64,000 nt of DNA. Source: Pseudomonas sp. MH9.2. Its GTDB lineage: Bacteria > Pseudomonadota > Gammaproteobacteria > Pseudomonadales > Pseudomonadaceae. The translations under genes and the position numbers were made by a program. Below, piece after piece: positions 27,151-37,250 of the stretch (the stretch's first letter is position 1; each line of letters opens with the position of its first letter). Where the stretch lies: assembly GCF_034353875.1 (NCBI RefSeq), contig NZ_CP133784.1, positions 868,001 through 932,000 on the forward strand, read 5' to 3'. The notes below the pieces were generated by a model. The model was not told the DNA's origin. It worked only from the letters and a program-made list of their open reading frames with translations, and searched no databases.

Positions 27151-27529
27151 ACGCATCTCCTTTTTCGATACCACGCATCGTTCGTTGAGAATTGCATCCG
27201 TGCGGCCTCAAGCTCAAGGCGCATCCGGCTGCACTGACCTGAAGCTTAGGCCAGAGTGCCCATCACGCAACCACGCCCTGAAGATGCTTTGGTTTCAATG
27301 TCGCTCACGGCAGCACAAAGTCAACGATGCTCGGTAGCCCGCCATTGGGCAACCGTAGATTTTCCAGAGCCGGACGCTCCAGCGATGGCCAACCTGGCTT
27401 ACACCCAGCCCATTGAGAATCCCTTCGTGAGTATACGGAGCTGATCCAACCCGGGTAGGTGGTTAAATGGGTCATCAGAGGCCCGCTGCCAGCGGTCACT
27501 CTGATGACAATCAGCATCAGGACTAAAGC
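27151..27529. other. Intergenic, no gene seen
   Basis: This stretch lies between the DUF4174 gene and the chemoreceptor stop. Small frames exist on both strands, but none has a start signal and a sequence I trust. A minus-strand string spelling GASGSGKST is flanked closely by stops and is treated as chance or very old debris. Confidence 0.35.
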
Positions 27530-29419
27530 CTATATCCGGAAACTGCCCACCAACTGTTTAAGGCGACCCGCCTGTTGCTCCAGATCAGAGCAGGCGCGCA
27601 ACGTTGTCTGAAGGTTTTCCACCCCCTCCTGATTGAGCGTGTTGATCTCGGTGATATCCATGTTGATCGCCTCGACAACGGCGGTCTGTTCTTCGGTAGC
27701 GGTAGCGACCGACTGGTTCATACCGTCGATTTCGCCGATGCGTTGGTTCACGCTGCTCAAACGCTCCCCCGCAAGGTTGGCAACGACGACGCTGTCCTGA
27801 CTATGGCGCTGGCTTTCAGCCATCGTGCTGACCGATTCACGGGCACCGACTTGCAGCTCGTCGATCATTTTCTGCACCTGTTGGGCCGATTCCTGAGTGC
27901 GATGAGCCAGGTTGCGGACCTCGTCAGCCACCACCGCAAATCCACGTCCGGCTTCCCCTGCCCGCGCGGCTTCAATGGCCGCATTGAGCGCCAGCAGGTT
28001 GGTTTGTTGAGAAATGCTGGTGATCACTTCGAGAATCTGCCCGATGTTCACGGTTTTGCTGTTGAGCGACTCGATATTACTGCTGGAGGCGCTGAGCATC
28101 TCGGACAACTGATTCATCGACTGAATGCTTTTATCGACCACTTGCTGACCTTCCCCGGCCAACTGCCGCGCATCGCTGGCCTGGCGGGAAGCTTGCGCCG
28201 CATTGCGCGCGATCTCCTGCGCCGCCGCGCCCAATTCGTTGATCGCAGCTGCGACGCTGTGGGTACGATTGGCTTGTTCGTCCGAGTTGAGCATTGATGA
28301 GTTGGAGGCGCAGACCACGCGCGTTGCCACCTCGTTGAGGTGTTCAGTGGCGGAGGACACTTCGCGGATAGAGCCGTGAATTCGCTCGACGAAACGGTTA
28401 AATGCGGTACCCAGAATGCCAAACTCATCCTGAGTCTGGATGGTCAGGCGCTTGGTCAGGTCACCCTCACCATCGGCGATGTCCTGCAGGGTGCGGGTCA
28501 TGACATACAGGGGCTGCATCAGAAAACGGATCAGCATGCCAAGCAACGCAATGATGATGACGACCGCGATGATGGTCGCGACAATCGCAGAGGCCCGGAA
28601 CTCGCTCAACATTGCGTAGGCTTTATCCTTATCCACGGACAGGCCGATGTACCAGCTAACCGAGGACAGGCCTTTGATAGGACTGAAGGTGACGATACGG
28701 GTTTTACCGTCGACCTGGACTTCACTGATATTGCCGCTGATCGGTGGCGTGTCTTTCGGGTAAATGTCTTTGAGGGTTTTCATCACAAAGGCTTTGTCTG
28801 GATGAACCAGAACTTTGCCGTCGGAGCTGACCAGAAAGGCATAACCCATGCCGTCGAAGTCCAGCGCGTTAATACTGTCGGCAATGGTTTTCAGACTCAA
28901 ATCACCACCCACTACTCCAAGGTTTTGACCGGCCTTTTGCACGGCATCAACAATGGAAATCACCAACTCGCCAGTTGCCAGATCAATATAGGGTTCAGTC
29001 AGTGCCGAAACGTTGCTGCCTTGCGCACCTTTATACCAAGGCCGTATGCGTGGGTCGTAGCCGTCCGGCATCTTGCTGTCTGGCCGTATAGTAAAACTGC
29101 CATCCGAACCGCCGAGGTAAACGCTCATAAAGCTGGAAGTGAGGGCTTTCTGGTTGAGCACATTGCCCACGTTCGTTGCGTCGGGATTAAGCGCAACAGA
29201 TTGCGAGAGGTTTTCAATGAGCAGGGTCCGCCCGTTCAGCCAGGTCTGAATGTTGCCTGCAGTGGCGCTACCCATTTCTTGCAGGTAGTTCTTCAGATCG
29301 GTGCGAATCGCATTGCGCTGCAAGTAATCGTTGTACAGGGTAAAGAGTGCGAAGGTTGTAATCACGATCAGCGAAGCGGCCAGCAGAATTTTATGGCTGA
29401 AGCGCAAATTGTTATTCAT
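27530..29419 (-). CDS. Methyl-accepting chemotaxis protein, dCache amino-acid type
   Basis: The 629-residue receptor has a membrane helix at about 9-29, a periplasmic double-Cache domain (about 35-275), a second helix (about 278-300), HAMP ([20 protein letters not shown]) and a cytoplasmic signalling hairpin with [20 protein letters not shown]. The ligand region contains [27 protein letters not shown] and VVGGDLSL. This is the Y-R-W-Y...Y...D arrangement of amino-acid-binding dCache domains such as PctA/PctB of P. aeruginosa. It should mediate taxis to amino acids. No CheR-binding pentapeptide is present at the C-terminus (VGSFRI). It is a close paralogue of the receptor at 42010. Confidence 0.93.
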   Translation of the reverse strand: MNNNLRFSHKILLAASLIVITTFALFTLYNDYLQRNAIRTDLKNYLQEMGSATAGNIQTWLNGRTLLIENLSQSVALNPDATNVGNVLNQKALTSSFMSVYLGGSDGSFTIRPDSKMPDGYDPRIRPWYKGAQGSNVSALTEPYIDLATGELVISIVDAVQKAGQNLGVVGGDLSLKTIADSINALDFDGMGYAFLVSSDGKVLVHPDKAFVMKTLKDIYPKDTPPISGNISEVQVDGKTRIVTFSPIKGLSSVSWYIGLSVDKDKAYAMLSEFRASAIVATIIAVVIIIALLGMLIRFLMQPLYVMTRTLQDIADGEGDLTKRLTIQTQDEFGILGTAFNRFVERIHGSIREVSSATEHLNEVATRVVCASNSSMLNSDEQANRTHSVAAAINELGAAAQEIARNAAQASRQASDARQLAGEGQQVVDKSIQSMNQLSEMLSASSSNIESLNSKTVNIGQILEVITSISQQTNLLALNAAIEAARAGEAGRGFAVVADEVRNLAHRTQESAQQVQKMIDELQVGARESVSTMAESQRHSQDSVVVANLAGERLSSVNQRIGEIDGMNQSVATATEEQTAVVEAINMDITEINTLNQEGVENLQTTLRACSDLEQQAGRLKQLVGSFRI

Positions 29420-29920
29420 GGCGTCTAGTGTCCGCTCGGGTCTTCATGACCAAGGGCTCCCTTTCTCCGAAAGAGCGCGAAATGGCCATTATTTTTTGGA
29501 GGGCAAACCGGTTATTCCTCCGTTCCCTTGAGGAGCATCCGCGTTCTTCAGTCTTTTCTGGGCTATCGCTTCTGTATCGACAGCAACGAACTAAAGATTA
29601 ACCAGAAATGTAAAAAATAATGCACAGCCATCGCGCGTGCTGACACTTGGCTTTTTTCAGACGAAAACGCACACAAACAACGTGCAGAAACAGGTTGCAA
29701 AGGGTGCTGGAGGGATAGCTGGAGGGGATGAAAAAGATTGGGTAAGGTACTGGGAGGACCAGCTTTGCCCACGTAGCGCTTTTGGGCAATGAGCTGAAAA
29801 TCTAGCGAACCGCATGATGATCGCGGCACCGGAGCAGCGACAATGCCAGCTGCGTGCCTTGATTAATCAGAAGCGTGCAAGCCAGCGCTTAACGGCCTGA
29901 AACTTGCACCTTGAAGGAAG
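29420..29920. other. Intergenic between chemoreceptor and tRNA-Asn
   Basis: About 500 bases without a gene I accept. The chemoreceptor promoter should lie in its left part. A minus-strand frame at 29563-29829 is cysteine- and serine-rich with no ribosome-binding site and is not counted. Confidence 0.4.
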
Positions 29921-29996
29921 TGGCTCCACGACCTGGACTCGAACCAGGGACCCAATGATTAACAGTCATTTGCTCTACCAACTGAGCTATCGCGGA
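29921..29996 (-). tRNA. tRNA-Asn (anticodon GTT)
   Basis: The reverse complement forms a 76-nt cloverleaf starting TCCGCGATAGCTCAG and ending in an encoded CCA. The anticodon arm reads CTGTTAA with anticodon GTT, and the T arm contains GGTTCGAGTCC. Acceptor bases TCCGCGA and TCGTGGA pair with one GU. No integrase or att duplication is seen beside it. Confidence 0.96.
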
Positions 29997-30017
29997 ATGT
30001 GGTCTATGTTACTGATT

Positions 30018-30059
30018 GAAAAGGGCAAGTCAAGCCTTCGGTAAAAATTTCCTTGCCCT
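30018..30059 (-). terminator. Possible terminator downstream of sodC
   Basis: On the minus strand AGGGCAAG (30059-30052) pairs with CTTGCCCT (30029-30022) and is followed by TTTT. The loop is long (about 22 nt), so strength is uncertain. Confidence 0.4.
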
Positions 30060-30071
30060 GTCTGGCCAAAA

Positions 30072-30593
30072 TCAGATGACCCCACAGGCCATGCGACCAC
30101 CGCCACCACCCAGCGGTTTTGGCGTGTCGGCATGGTTGTCGCCCCCGGCATGGACCATCAACGCATGGCCATCAATGTCGGAAATCTTTTTGATCCGCGG
30201 CGCGAGCACCGGATAGGTCGCGGTGCCATCGGTATTTACGTAGATCGCAGGCAGATCACCCAAGTGACCTTTACCGTATGGCCCAAGGTGTTTGTTGGTG
30301 CCCTGCGGATCGAAATGACCTCCGGCCGCCTCTGCCGCAGACTTTTTACCGTCTTTCAATGCGGCCTCACAGCTGCTGTTCTGATGCACATGAAAACCAT
30401 GTACCCCAACAGGCAAGGATTTCAGGTTGGGCGTGAACAGTACCCCATATTCTGTTTCGCTAAGCGTAACCGAGCCAATGGCCTGAGGCAGACCGTCAGC
30501 GCTCACCAGATTCATCGAGACTTCTTTCGACGCGGCTTGGGCAACGCCGCACGACATTGCCCCCATCAATACCAACCAGCCATACAACTTCAT
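30072..30593 (-). CDS. sodC: Periplasmic Cu/Zn superoxide dismutase
   Basis: The ATG at 30593 follows TGGAGG by six bases and begins a signal peptide (MKLYGWLVLMGAMSCGVAQA). The 173-residue protein shows the metal-ligand motifs GVHGFHVHQNSSCEA, AGGHFDPQGTNKHLGPYGKG with HLGDLP, and GHALMVHAGGDNHAD. The cysteines in SSCEA and RMACGVI form the conserved disulphide. It dismutates superoxide in the periplasm. A glycine-rich GGGGGRMACGVI terminus is normal for the family. The gene appears to stand alone. Confidence 0.95.
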   Translation of the reverse strand: MKLYGWLVLMGAMSCGVAQAASKEVSMNLVSADGLPQAIGSVTLSETEYGVLFTPNLKSLPVGVHGFHVHQNSSCEAALKDGKKSAAEAAGGHFDPQGTNKHLGPYGKGHLGDLPAIYVNTDGTATYPVLAPRIKKISDIDGHALMVHAGGDNHADTPKPLGGGGGRMACGVI

Positions 30594-30682
30594 GGTGCCT
30601 CCAGGGTTTATCGAAAAGAGCCTGGAGTATAAGAAGGAACACTTGTCAGCGGCCCATCTTACACATGACGACACGATGAACT

Positions 30683-31099
30683 TCAGCCTGGAAAGTTAGC
30701 CTTGAGTGCCTCAAGACCACCGTTATAGACACCGCTGAACAGCTCGACGGCTTCTGCATCGGTCACGCCGGCCGGGGTGAAGCTGCCCGACCATTCGACC
30801 TGAGTCACCTGTTTGCCCGCCACTTCCCGGACCTGCACCTTCGCCAGATAATCTGTAACCGGAAATGGCCCCTGATCAATGGAGTAAGTGTAGGTGCGCG
30901 CCTTGTTATCGAAAGTCTGGAGTCGTTCGACAATCACCGCGCCGTCGTCAGTCTCCAGGTGACGCACGCGCCCACCCTCGCTCGCTTCGCTTTTGGCAAT
31001 GAACGGCAACCAGTCGGGCAATGAGTTGAACCCCCCTATCAGCTGCCAGACTTGATCGGCAGTTGCTGGAATTTCGATCGTTGCAGACGCTTTAGCCAC
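30683..31099 (-). CDS. SRPBCC (polyketide cyclase/dehydrase-like) lipid-transport-fold protein
   Basis: Translation starts at the GTG at 31099 with GGAG seven bases upstream. The 138-residue cytosolic protein has the START-like helix-grip pattern: ATIEIPATADQVWQLIGGFN, SLPDWLPFIAKSEASEGG, VRHLETDDGAVIVERLQTFD, ending in a long helix (EAVELFSGVYNGGLEALKAN). Members bind hydrophobic ligands; the actual ligand is unknown. It lies between phnP and sodC and is probably independent of both. Confidence 0.8.
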   Translation of the reverse strand: MAKASATIEIPATADQVWQLIGGFNSLPDWLPFIAKSEASEGGRVRHLETDDGAVIVERLQTFDNKARTYTYSIDQGPFPVTDYLAKVQVREVAGKQVTQVEWSGSFTPAGVTDAEAVELFSGVYNGGLEALKANFPG

Positions 31100-31230
31100 G
31101 GTATTTCTCCAAGCAGGATTCGATGGATTGGGAAAGGCTCAATTGAACAGGCGGCTAATATCATCAATTTCAGCCGCACGCTGAATCACAACGCTCAGCA
31201 ACACAGCGCCGGGTGAAATCCACTGCCTTG

Positions 31231-31980
31231 TCACAGCACCATACCATCATGCGCAACGATCACCCGTGCCGGCAGTTGATGCGCCTCATCCAGCAACCAG
31301 GCATCCAGCGTGTGGCCAATATGGGTCAACACCGCTTGATGCGGCTGCAGGTCGGCGATGCAAGCCAGCGCCAGGTTGAGATCGTTGTGGTTGCGGGGTG
31401 TCTGGGCTTGGGGGGGCATGGAGCAGTCCAGCACCAATACATCGAGGGGCTGGCATTGCAGAAAATCGCGAGTCGACTCTGGCAGGCCGACGGTGTCGGT
31501 GAGGTAAGCGATGCGTCGCCCCTCACCTTCAAGCAGGTAGCCCAGCGTGGGCTTTGAATGCATCAACGGCACCGCGGTCACGCTCAGGGCACCGAACTGC
31601 CGCGTTTCAAAGGCAGCAAAGGGCCGACTGAAGTCGAGAATACCCGGGTGTTTGTACAGGTCGGAAAAGCCTTCTGGATCGACCGGCCCATGTACCGGAA
31701 TGACCCATCCCTGGCCCCAACGCAAATGCAGCAGGCCTTGTGCGTGGTCCGCGTGGTAATGGGTTTGCAGGATGCCGTCAAAGCTGCGCGGCGGGAAACG
31801 CTCGGTAATGTCGGTCAGGCCCGTGTCGATCAGCCAGCGTTGGCCGGCGCATTCAATCAGAGCGCTACACGGTAGACGGCGCAAACGCTGGTCCGAGCGT
31901 GCAGCGGCGCACGCCGGGCAGTCGCAACCGTAGACCGGTACCTGACGCGCATCGCCGGTGCCCAGCAAAGTCAGGTGCAT
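31231..31980 (-). CDS. phnP: Phosphoribosyl 1,2-cyclic phosphate phosphodiesterase
   Basis: The 249-residue metallo-beta-lactamase-fold enzyme starts MHLTLLGTGDARQVPVYGCD and carries the metal motif THYHADHAQG, later MHSKPTLGY, YLTDTVG and THIGHT. The CDCPAC zinc-binding insert near residue 18 is typical of PhnP. It opens the cyclic phosphate made by the C-P lyase, yielding ribose 1,5-bisphosphate. The start overlaps phnN by 10 bases. It is the last gene of the phn operon. Confidence 0.92.
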   Translation of the reverse strand: MHLTLLGTGDARQVPVYGCDCPACAAARSDQRLRRLPCSALIECAGQRWLIDTGLTDITERFPPRSFDGILQTHYHADHAQGLLHLRWGQGWVIPVHGPVDPEGFSDLYKHPGILDFSRPFAAFETRQFGALSVTAVPLMHSKPTLGYLLEGEGRRIAYLTDTVGLPESTRDFLQCQPLDVLVLDCSMPPQAQTPRNHNDLNLALACIADLQPHQAVLTHIGHTLDAWLLDEAHQLPARVIVAHDGMVL

Positions 31981-32540
31981 GCGGGCTCTTTACCTATCAG
32001 TTGCAGCAGCCGCTCAAGGGTCTGTTCGATGGGGCCGGAGTTATCCAGCAGCCACAACGCCTTATCCTCAGCTGCCATCAAGGCCGCAGCGAAATCGGCA
32101 TTGCGCGCCAATCGTGCTTCGATCTCCGGCAGTGATTCACGACCACGGGCCTGCAAACGCTGACGTAACACAGCCTGATCCACCGTTAACAGCAGCGCGA
32201 GCAACCTCGGATAGCGTTGATGCACTTGAGGCAGATAAGCACGCGAGCCGTTGACCAAAACATCCAGCCCGGCCTCCAGCCATTCGTCGATTTCCTTTGG
32301 GATCCCGTAGTGCAAGCCATTGGCTTGCCAGCTCAAGGCGAACGCTCCCTCGTCTTGCATCGCCATGAACTGCTCGATGCTGACCGCTTGCGCCGCCTCA
32401 CCGACCGCTTCAGCCGAACGGGTGATGACCCGCCGCACGATCCGGCAGCCCTGATCGGCTAACGGCTCACGTGCAGCGTCGAGCAGGCTGTCCTTGCCCG
32501 AACCTGAAGGTCCGATGAGATAGATCAACCTGCCCGCCAT
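31971..32540 (-). CDS. phnN: Ribose 1,5-bisphosphate phosphokinase
   Basis: The start at 32540 (TGATG overlap with phnM) gives a 189-residue guanylate-kinase-like P-loop kinase with Walker A GPSGSGKDSL near the N-terminus, followed by RVITRSAEAVGE and FALSWQANGLHYGIP. It phosphorylates ribose 1,5-bisphosphate to PRPP, completing phosphonate salvage. The longer upstream reading is inside phnM and is rejected. Confidence 0.92.
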   Translation of the reverse strand: MAGRLIYLIGPSGSGKDSLLDAAREPLADQGCRIVRRVITRSAEAVGEAAQAVSIEQFMAMQDEGAFALSWQANGLHYGIPKEIDEWLEAGLDVLVNGSRAYLPQVHQRYPRLLALLLTVDQAVLRQRLQARGRESLPEIEARLARNADFAAALMAAEDKALWLLDNSGPIEQTLERLLQLIGKEPACT

Positions 32541-33700
32541 CAAAACACCCTCTTCGCTTGTCGCCAAACCTGTTGAATCACCGGTAATCCGTCCTGACGT
32601 CTAGCGTGAATCAGGTCGGCACGCAGCCCGACCCGGATCTCACCCCGGTCATTGAGCCCGGCGGCCTGGGCCGGGGCGCGACTGACCATGCCGACGGCTT
32701 GAGGCAGATCACAATCGCTATGCCGCTGGTCTTCGTGCCGGGCAGCCAACATAAATGCCGCCTGCAACAGACTGGCCGGATAATAATCGCTGGAGAGGAT
32801 ATCCAGTAGTCCTTCTTTAGCAAGGTCGGCCGCCGCCACATTGCCCGAGTGCGAACCGCCACGCACGATGTTCGGTGCGCCCATCAACACCCCCATGCCC
32901 AGACGATGGGAGCCCCGTGCTGCTTCCAGGGTGGTCGGGAACTCAGCGATGGTCATCCCGTAGCTGGCCGATTCTTCGACGTGCGCCAGGGTCGCATCAT
33001 CGTGGCTGGCCACCGACAGACCGCGTGCCAGGCAATCCTCGACAATGGCGCGCCGGTAACGGCTACTGAACTCACGGGAGTTAGCCATCTGGGTGACGAT
33101 GAACGCGTCCATCTCGACCGTCGTCAGGTGGTACTTACCCATGTAGTACTCGCGGTACTTGGACTCCAGAGCGAACTGACGCTGACCTGGCGAATGGTCC
33201 ATAACCGACACCAGTTGCACCAGCGGATTCTCCACCAGGTCGCGAAACACGCTCAGGGTATCCGGGTGACACAGTTCACAACGCAGGTGCAAACGGTGTT
33301 CGGCGCGGGTCAGACCGGCGGCATTGGCCGTAGCGATAGCGTCGAGCATCGCGGGCAATTTCTGCATGCGATTGCCCTTGGGGTTTACGTCACCGATGGA
33401 CAGCGCGTCGAACACCGTTGTGATGCCCGCAGCCACGATCTGCGCGTCATGGCTGAGTACAGCCGAGGTCGATGGCCAGTCAACACCGGGGCGCGGCGTC
33501 ATGTGTTTTTCCAGGTTATCGGTGTGCAGCTCGATCAAACCCGGCAGCAGGTAATCACCTTGCAGGTCGTGTGCTTGAGGCAGCCTGCTTCGGCCCTCGT
33601 CCACCTCGACGATCAGGCCGTTGCGCAGCACCACCGTGCCGTTGAAAACCTGATCGGCGGTGACCAGTTGCGCGTTGCTAAGGATCTGTTCAGTCAGCAT
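32540..33700 (-). CDS. phnM: RPnTP hydrolase (alpha-D-ribose 1-methylphosphonate 5-triphosphate diphosphatase)
   Basis: The 386-residue amidohydrolase-superfamily enzyme contains [20 protein letters not shown] with metal-binding histidines, [17 protein letters not shown] and [13 protein letters not shown], all diagnostic for PhnM. It removes pyrophosphate from the ribosyl-phosphonate triphosphate made by PhnGHIL, producing the PhnJ substrate. It overlaps phnL by seven bases and phnN by one. Confidence 0.94.
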   Translation of the reverse strand: MLTEQILSNAQLVTADQVFNGTVVLRNGLIVEVDEGRSRLPQAHDLQGDYLLPGLIELHTDNLEKHMTPRPGVDWPSTSAVLSHDAQIVAAGITTVFDALSIGDVNPKGNRMQKLPAMLDAIATANAAGLTRAEHRLHLRCELCHPDTLSVFRDLVENPLVQLVSVMDHSPGQRQFALESKYREYYMGKYHLTTVEMDAFIVTQMANSREFSSRYRRAIVEDCLARGLSVASHDDATLAHVEESASYGMTIAEFPTTLEAARGSHRLGMGVLMGAPNIVRGGSHSGNVAAADLAKEGLLDILSSDYYPASLLQAAFMLAARHEDQRHSDCDLPQAVGMVSRAPAQAAGLNDRGEIRVGLRADLIHARRQDGLPVIQQVWRQAKRVF

Positions 33701-34410
33701 GGCAGTGATTCCTTTGCCGTCGGGGCATTCGGGGTCATGTCGAGATGGCGGTCGGCGACCGCTTCACGGGCAGCACGGTCGTGAAAAATACCGATCAAGG
33801 CAGCCCCTCCCGCTTTGGCTTCGTTCATCAGTTCGAGTACAACCTGACGATTGGTGTCATCCAGTGACGCCGTGGGTTCGTCCAGCAGCATCACGGGCCA
33901 GGCAACCATGAAGCCCCGAGCTATGTTCACCCGCTGCTGCTCGCCGCCAGAGAAGGTGCCGGGCGCCAGCTGCCACAGGCGCTGCGGAATATTCAGTCGT
34001 GCCAGCAGGTTTTCTGCGCGGGCCTTGGCCAACGTCTTCGACCAGCCTCGCGCCAGTGCCGGCTCCATGACCACGTCCAGACTGGCGACACGCGGGATCA
34101 CCCGCAGAAACTGGCTGACATAGCCAAGGGTTTGCTGGCGTACGGCCAACACATCACGCGGTTGGGCCCCGACCAGTTCCAGCCAGCCACCTTCATGTTG
34201 CACCCGAATGCTGCCACCCGCCGGTAGATAGTTGCCGTACAGCGTGCGCAGCAAGGTGCTTTTACCCGCACCGGACTGCCCATGCAGCACCAGGCATTCG
34301 CCTGCATTGACGGTAAAGCTCAGGCCGTCCAGTACGTTGAGCACCACACCGTTCTGCTGATGTAGCGTAAAGGTTTTCGAGAGGTCGCGGACCTCGATCA
34401 GCCTGTTCAT
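33694..34410 (-). CDS. phnL: C-P lyase ABC-type protein PhnL
   Basis: The start is the ATG at 34410 ([20 protein letters not shown]); earlier codons are unrelated. The 238-residue protein has Walker [11 protein letters not shown]-loop region [16 protein letters not shown] signature [11 protein letters not shown] and Walker [13 protein letters not shown]. PhnL cooperates with PhnGHI in forming the ribosyl-phosphonate triphosphate from ATP. It has no partner permease: it works in the C-P lyase complex, not in transport. Confidence 0.93.
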   Translation of the reverse strand: MNRLIEVRDLSKTFTLHQQNGVVLNVLDGLSFTVNAGECLVLHGQSGAGKSTLLRTLYGNYLPAGGSIRVQHEGGWLELVGAQPRDVLAVRQQTLGYVSQFLRVIPRVASLDVVMEPALARGWSKTLAKARAENLLARLNIPQRLWQLAPGTFSGGEQQRVNIARGFMVAWPVMLLDEPTASLDDTNRQVVLELMNEAKAGGAALIGIFHDRAAREAVADRHLDMTPNAPTAKESLPC

Positions 34411-34465
34411 CAAGCACACCCCAAAAAGACGACGGCGGCCGGGGATCGCCCGGCGGATGGACGGA

Positions 34466-35290
34466 TCACGGTTGCAGCACCGAAGACACCAGCAGCTGCG
34501 AATACGGATGCTGCGGGTCATCAAGGATCTGATCGGTCAGCCCGGCTTCCACTACGTTGGAGCGCCGCATGACCATCAGCCGGTCGGCCAACAACCGCGC
34601 CACGGCAAGGTCATGGGTGACAATCACCACCGCCAGGTCCAGCTCCCGTACCAGACCACGCAACAGGTCAAGCAAGCGCGCCTGGACCGAGACGTCGAGC
34701 CCCCCTGTCGGCTCGTCCATGAACACCAGGCGCGGACCGGAAACCAGGTTGCGGGCGATCTGCAAGCGTTGTTGCATGCCGCCAGAAAACGTACGCGGCA
34801 GGTCGTCAATGCGCAGCGGGTCAATTTCCACCTGGGTCAGCCAGTCGATTCCGGCGGCCCGCAATTGCCCATAGTGACGTACGCCTTGAGCCATCAGTCG
34901 CTCACCGATGTTGGCGCCAGCCGACACGCCCATGCGCAGGCCATCGCGCGGACTCTGTTCCACAAACCCCCATTCGGTGCGCAGCAAAGTGCGGCGTTCG
35001 GCTTCGCTGGCGCTGTAGAGGTCGAGCCAGTCGCCCTCTTTACGTCGATACGCGACGGCACCGCTGTCGGGCGGGCAACGGCCGCTGAGCAAGGACAACA
35101 AGGTCGATTTGCCCGAGCCGGACTCGCCGACGATGCCCAACACTTCGCCGGGGTACAGGTCGAAGCTCACGTCCTGACAGCCTTTCTCCGGCCCGTATAA
35201 ACGCGACAGACCCCGTACTTCGAGCAGCGGCTGCGCACGGTCGGCTTGCCGGTCCCGCAACCGCTGGGAGTGATGCACTGGGTTGTTCAT
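34466..35290 (-). CDS. phnK: C-P lyase ABC-type protein PhnK
   Basis: The start at 35290 overlaps the phnJ stop (ATGA). The 274-residue protein has Walker [10 protein letters not shown], signature [13 protein letters not shown] and Walker [14 protein letters not shown]. It binds the PhnGHIJ core and its nucleotide cycle is thought to drive C-P lyase turnover. There is a 55-base gap to phnL. Confidence 0.94.
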   Translation of the reverse strand: MNNPVHHSQRLRDRQADRAQPLLEVRGLSRLYGPEKGCQDVSFDLYPGEVLGIVGESGSGKSTLLSLLSGRCPPDSGAVAYRRKEGDWLDLYSASEAERRTLLRTEWGFVEQSPRDGLRMGVSAGANIGERLMAQGVRHYGQLRAAGIDWLTQVEIDPLRIDDLPRTFSGGMQQRLQIARNLVSGPRLVFMDEPTGGLDVSVQARLLDLLRGLVRELDLAVVIVTHDLAVARLLADRLMVMRRSNVVEAGLTDQILDDPQHPYSQLLVSSVLQP

Positions 35291-36162
35291 TGACCGGCCT
35301 CCTGTTCGCTGCTGCGCTGGGCGCAATAGTCGGTGTCCGAGCAGACGAAGCTCTGGGTGCCGGCGTCGTCGAGGATCAGTTCATCCAGATAAGAGTCGCG
35401 GCTGCCGCAGATCGCGCAGCACTCTTCCCACGCCTGGATTGCAAACGGGTGATCTTCAAAATCCAGACTCACCACCCGGGTGTAAGGCGGCACGGCGTAC
35501 AGGCGCTTTTCACGACCGGCGCCGAACAGCATCAACGCTGGGCTCATGTCGAGCTTCGGGTTGTCGAATTTGGGAATCGGCGACGGGTCCATCACATAGC
35601 GATCATCGACCATCACCGGGTAGGCGTAGCTGGTGGCGATGTGGCCGAAGGTGGCGATGTCCTCGTAGAGTTTCACGTGCATCACCCCATAGTCGTTCAG
35701 CGCGTGCATGGTCCGGGTCTCGGTTTCCGACGGTTCGATAAAGCGCAGCGGATCCGGGATTGGCACCTGATAGACCATGATCTGATCCGCGTGCAGCGGG
35801 GTTTCCGGGATCCGGTGACGGGTCTGGATCACTGTTGCTTCCGGCGTGCGCTCGGTGGTCGCAATGCCAGCGGTGCGGGCAAAAAATCGCCGAATCGAGA
35901 CCGCATTCGTGGTGTCGTCCGCGCCCTGATCGATGACCTTGAGCACGTCATCAGCCCCAAGAATGGCTGCGGTCATTTGCATGCCACCCGTGCCCCAGCC
36001 ATACGGCAGCGGCATTTCGCGGCCGCCGAAGGGCACCTGATAACCGGGAATCGCCACGGCCTTGAGCAGGCCGCGCCGAATCATGCGTTTGGTTTGCTCA
36101 TCGAGATAAGCGAAGTTGTAGGCCTCGTCGCGCACAGGACGGTCATGCGTCACGCTGTTCAT
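35287..36162 (-). CDS. phnJ: C-P lyase catalytic subunit (radical SAM-type)
   Basis: Starting at 36162 (ATGA overlap with phnI), the 291-residue protein carries the unusual CX2CX21CX5C array: C249, C252, C274, C280 (EECCAICGSRDSY, FVCSDTDYCAQ). This matches the 4Fe-4S and catalytic cysteines of E. coli PhnJ. It cleaves the carbon-phosphorus bond of ribosyl methylphosphonate, releasing methane. Conserved GYQVPFGGREMPLPYGWGTG surrounds the glycyl-radical region. Confidence 0.96.
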   Translation of the reverse strand: MNSVTHDRPVRDEAYNFAYLDEQTKRMIRRGLLKAVAIPGYQVPFGGREMPLPYGWGTGGMQMTAAILGADDVLKVIDQGADDTTNAVSIRRFFARTAGIATTERTPEATVIQTRHRIPETPLHADQIMVYQVPIPDPLRFIEPSETETRTMHALNDYGVMHVKLYEDIATFGHIATSYAYPVMVDDRYVMDPSPIPKFDNPKLDMSPALMLFGAGREKRLYAVPPYTRVVSLDFEDHPFAIQAWEECCAICGSRDSYLDELILDDAGTQSFVCSDTDYCAQRSSEQEAGQ

Positions 36163-37250
36163 TGCTGACTCTCCTGCACAGTGGCCTGCACGGCTGCGGG
36201 CTTGCGCAGCTTGCGGATCAGTTCCAGCTCGGACTGGAAGTCGACGTAGTGCGGCAGCTTGAGGTGCGATACGAAACCGGCCGCCTCGACGTTGTCGCAA
36301 TGGCTGAGGACAAACTCCTCCTGCTGCGCCGGCGACTGGATTTCTTCGTTGAACTCCTCAGCCCGCAGTGAGCGGTCCACCAAAGCCATGCCCATGGCTT
36401 TACGCTCGGCATGCCCAAACGCCAGACCGTAGCCTCGGGTGAACTGAGCGAGTTCCGCGCCAGAGCCAACGAACTGATTAACCATTTCGCACTCGGTCAC
36501 TTCGAGGGTGCCGATGGCGATAGGAAAGCCGAGCTCTTCCGGTTCGATCCAGACCTCCACTTCACCGATGCGGATTTCCCCGGCGAACGGGTGATTGCGT
36601 CCATAACCGCGCTGGGTGGAATAGCCCAGCGCCAGCAGAAATCCTTCATCGCCACGGGCCAGGGCCTGCAAGCGCTGGGCACGGCTGGAAGGGAACTCCA
36701 GAGGATCACGTGTGATGTCGGCAACGGCTTCGCCACTGTCACTCTCGGTTTTGATCAAGCCTTCCTTGGCCAACAAACCGAGGACACGCGGGCAAGGTTC
36801 GAGTGTCGCGCCCTCCTCTACGTGCGGTCCCGGATGTTCGCCTTCAGCCAGCAATGTGAAGTCCAGCAAGCGATGGGTGTAGTCGAAGGTCGGGCCCAAC
36901 AGCTGCCCACCCGGCACATCCTTGAAGGTTGCGGATAAGCGTCGGCTCAGTTGCATGACCGAGGTATCAATCGGCAGGCTGGCGCTGAAACGTGGGAGCG
37001 TGGTGCGATAGGCGCGCAGCAGGAAGATCGCCTCGATCAAATCCCCGGCGGCCTGCTTGATCGCCAGGGCGGCCAACTGCTCGTCGTACAGCGATCCCTC
37101 GCTCATCACTCGGGCCACGGCCAATGGCAGTTGCTGACGAATCTGCTCGACTGCCAACTCCGCAATCGTGGTGTCACCACGGCGCTTTTTCGCCAACAAA
37201 CGGTGGGCATTGTCGATGGCCTGCTCGCCACCTTTTACGGCTACGTACAT
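36159..37250 (-). CDS. phnI: C-P lyase core subunit PhnI
   Basis: The 363-residue protein begins MYVAVKGGEQAIDNAHRLLA, typical for PhnI, and includes SVMQLSRRLSATFKDVPGGQ, LLGPTFDYTHRLLDFTL and FVLSHCDNVEAAGFVSHLKL. PhnI is the nucleosidase that transfers the phosphonate to ribose of ATP within the PhnGHIJ complex. It overlaps phnH by one base (TGATG) and phnJ by four. Confidence 0.95.
   Translation of the reverse strand: MYVAVKGGEQAIDNAHRLLAKKRRGDTTIAELAVEQIRQQLPLAVARVMSEGSLYDEQLAALAIKQAAGDLIEAIFLLRAYRTTLPRFSASLPIDTSVMQLSRRLSATFKDVPGGQLLGPTFDYTHRLLDFTLLAEGEHPGPHVEEGATLEPCPRVLGLLAKEGLIKTESDSGEAVADITRDPLEFPSSRAQRLQALARGDEGFLLALGYSTQRGYGRNHPFAGEIRIGEVEVWIEPEELGFPIAIGTLEVTECEMVNQFVGSGAELAQFTRGYGLAFGHAERKAMGMALVDRSLRAEEFNEEIQSPAQQEEFVLSHCDNVEAAGFVSHLKLPHYVDFQSELELIRKLRKPAAVQATVQESQQ

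Noticed and set aside
27256..27444. Plus-strand frame containing VDFPEPDAP, antisense to a GASGSGKST string
   Set aside because: The minus-strand P-loop string is closed by nearby stops on both sides; nothing else of an ATPase is visible.
28340..29428. Long plus-strand frame antisense to the first chemoreceptor
   Set aside because: It is a GC-bias shadow of a well-supported gene with clear domains.
29563..29829. Minus-strand frame of 88 codons upstream of the tRNA
   Set aside because: No ribosome-binding site, odd composition and no recognisable domain.
29921..29996. tRNA-Asn as an island attachment site
   Set aside because: No integrase and no repeated tRNA 3' end found nearby; the surrounding genes look like backbone.
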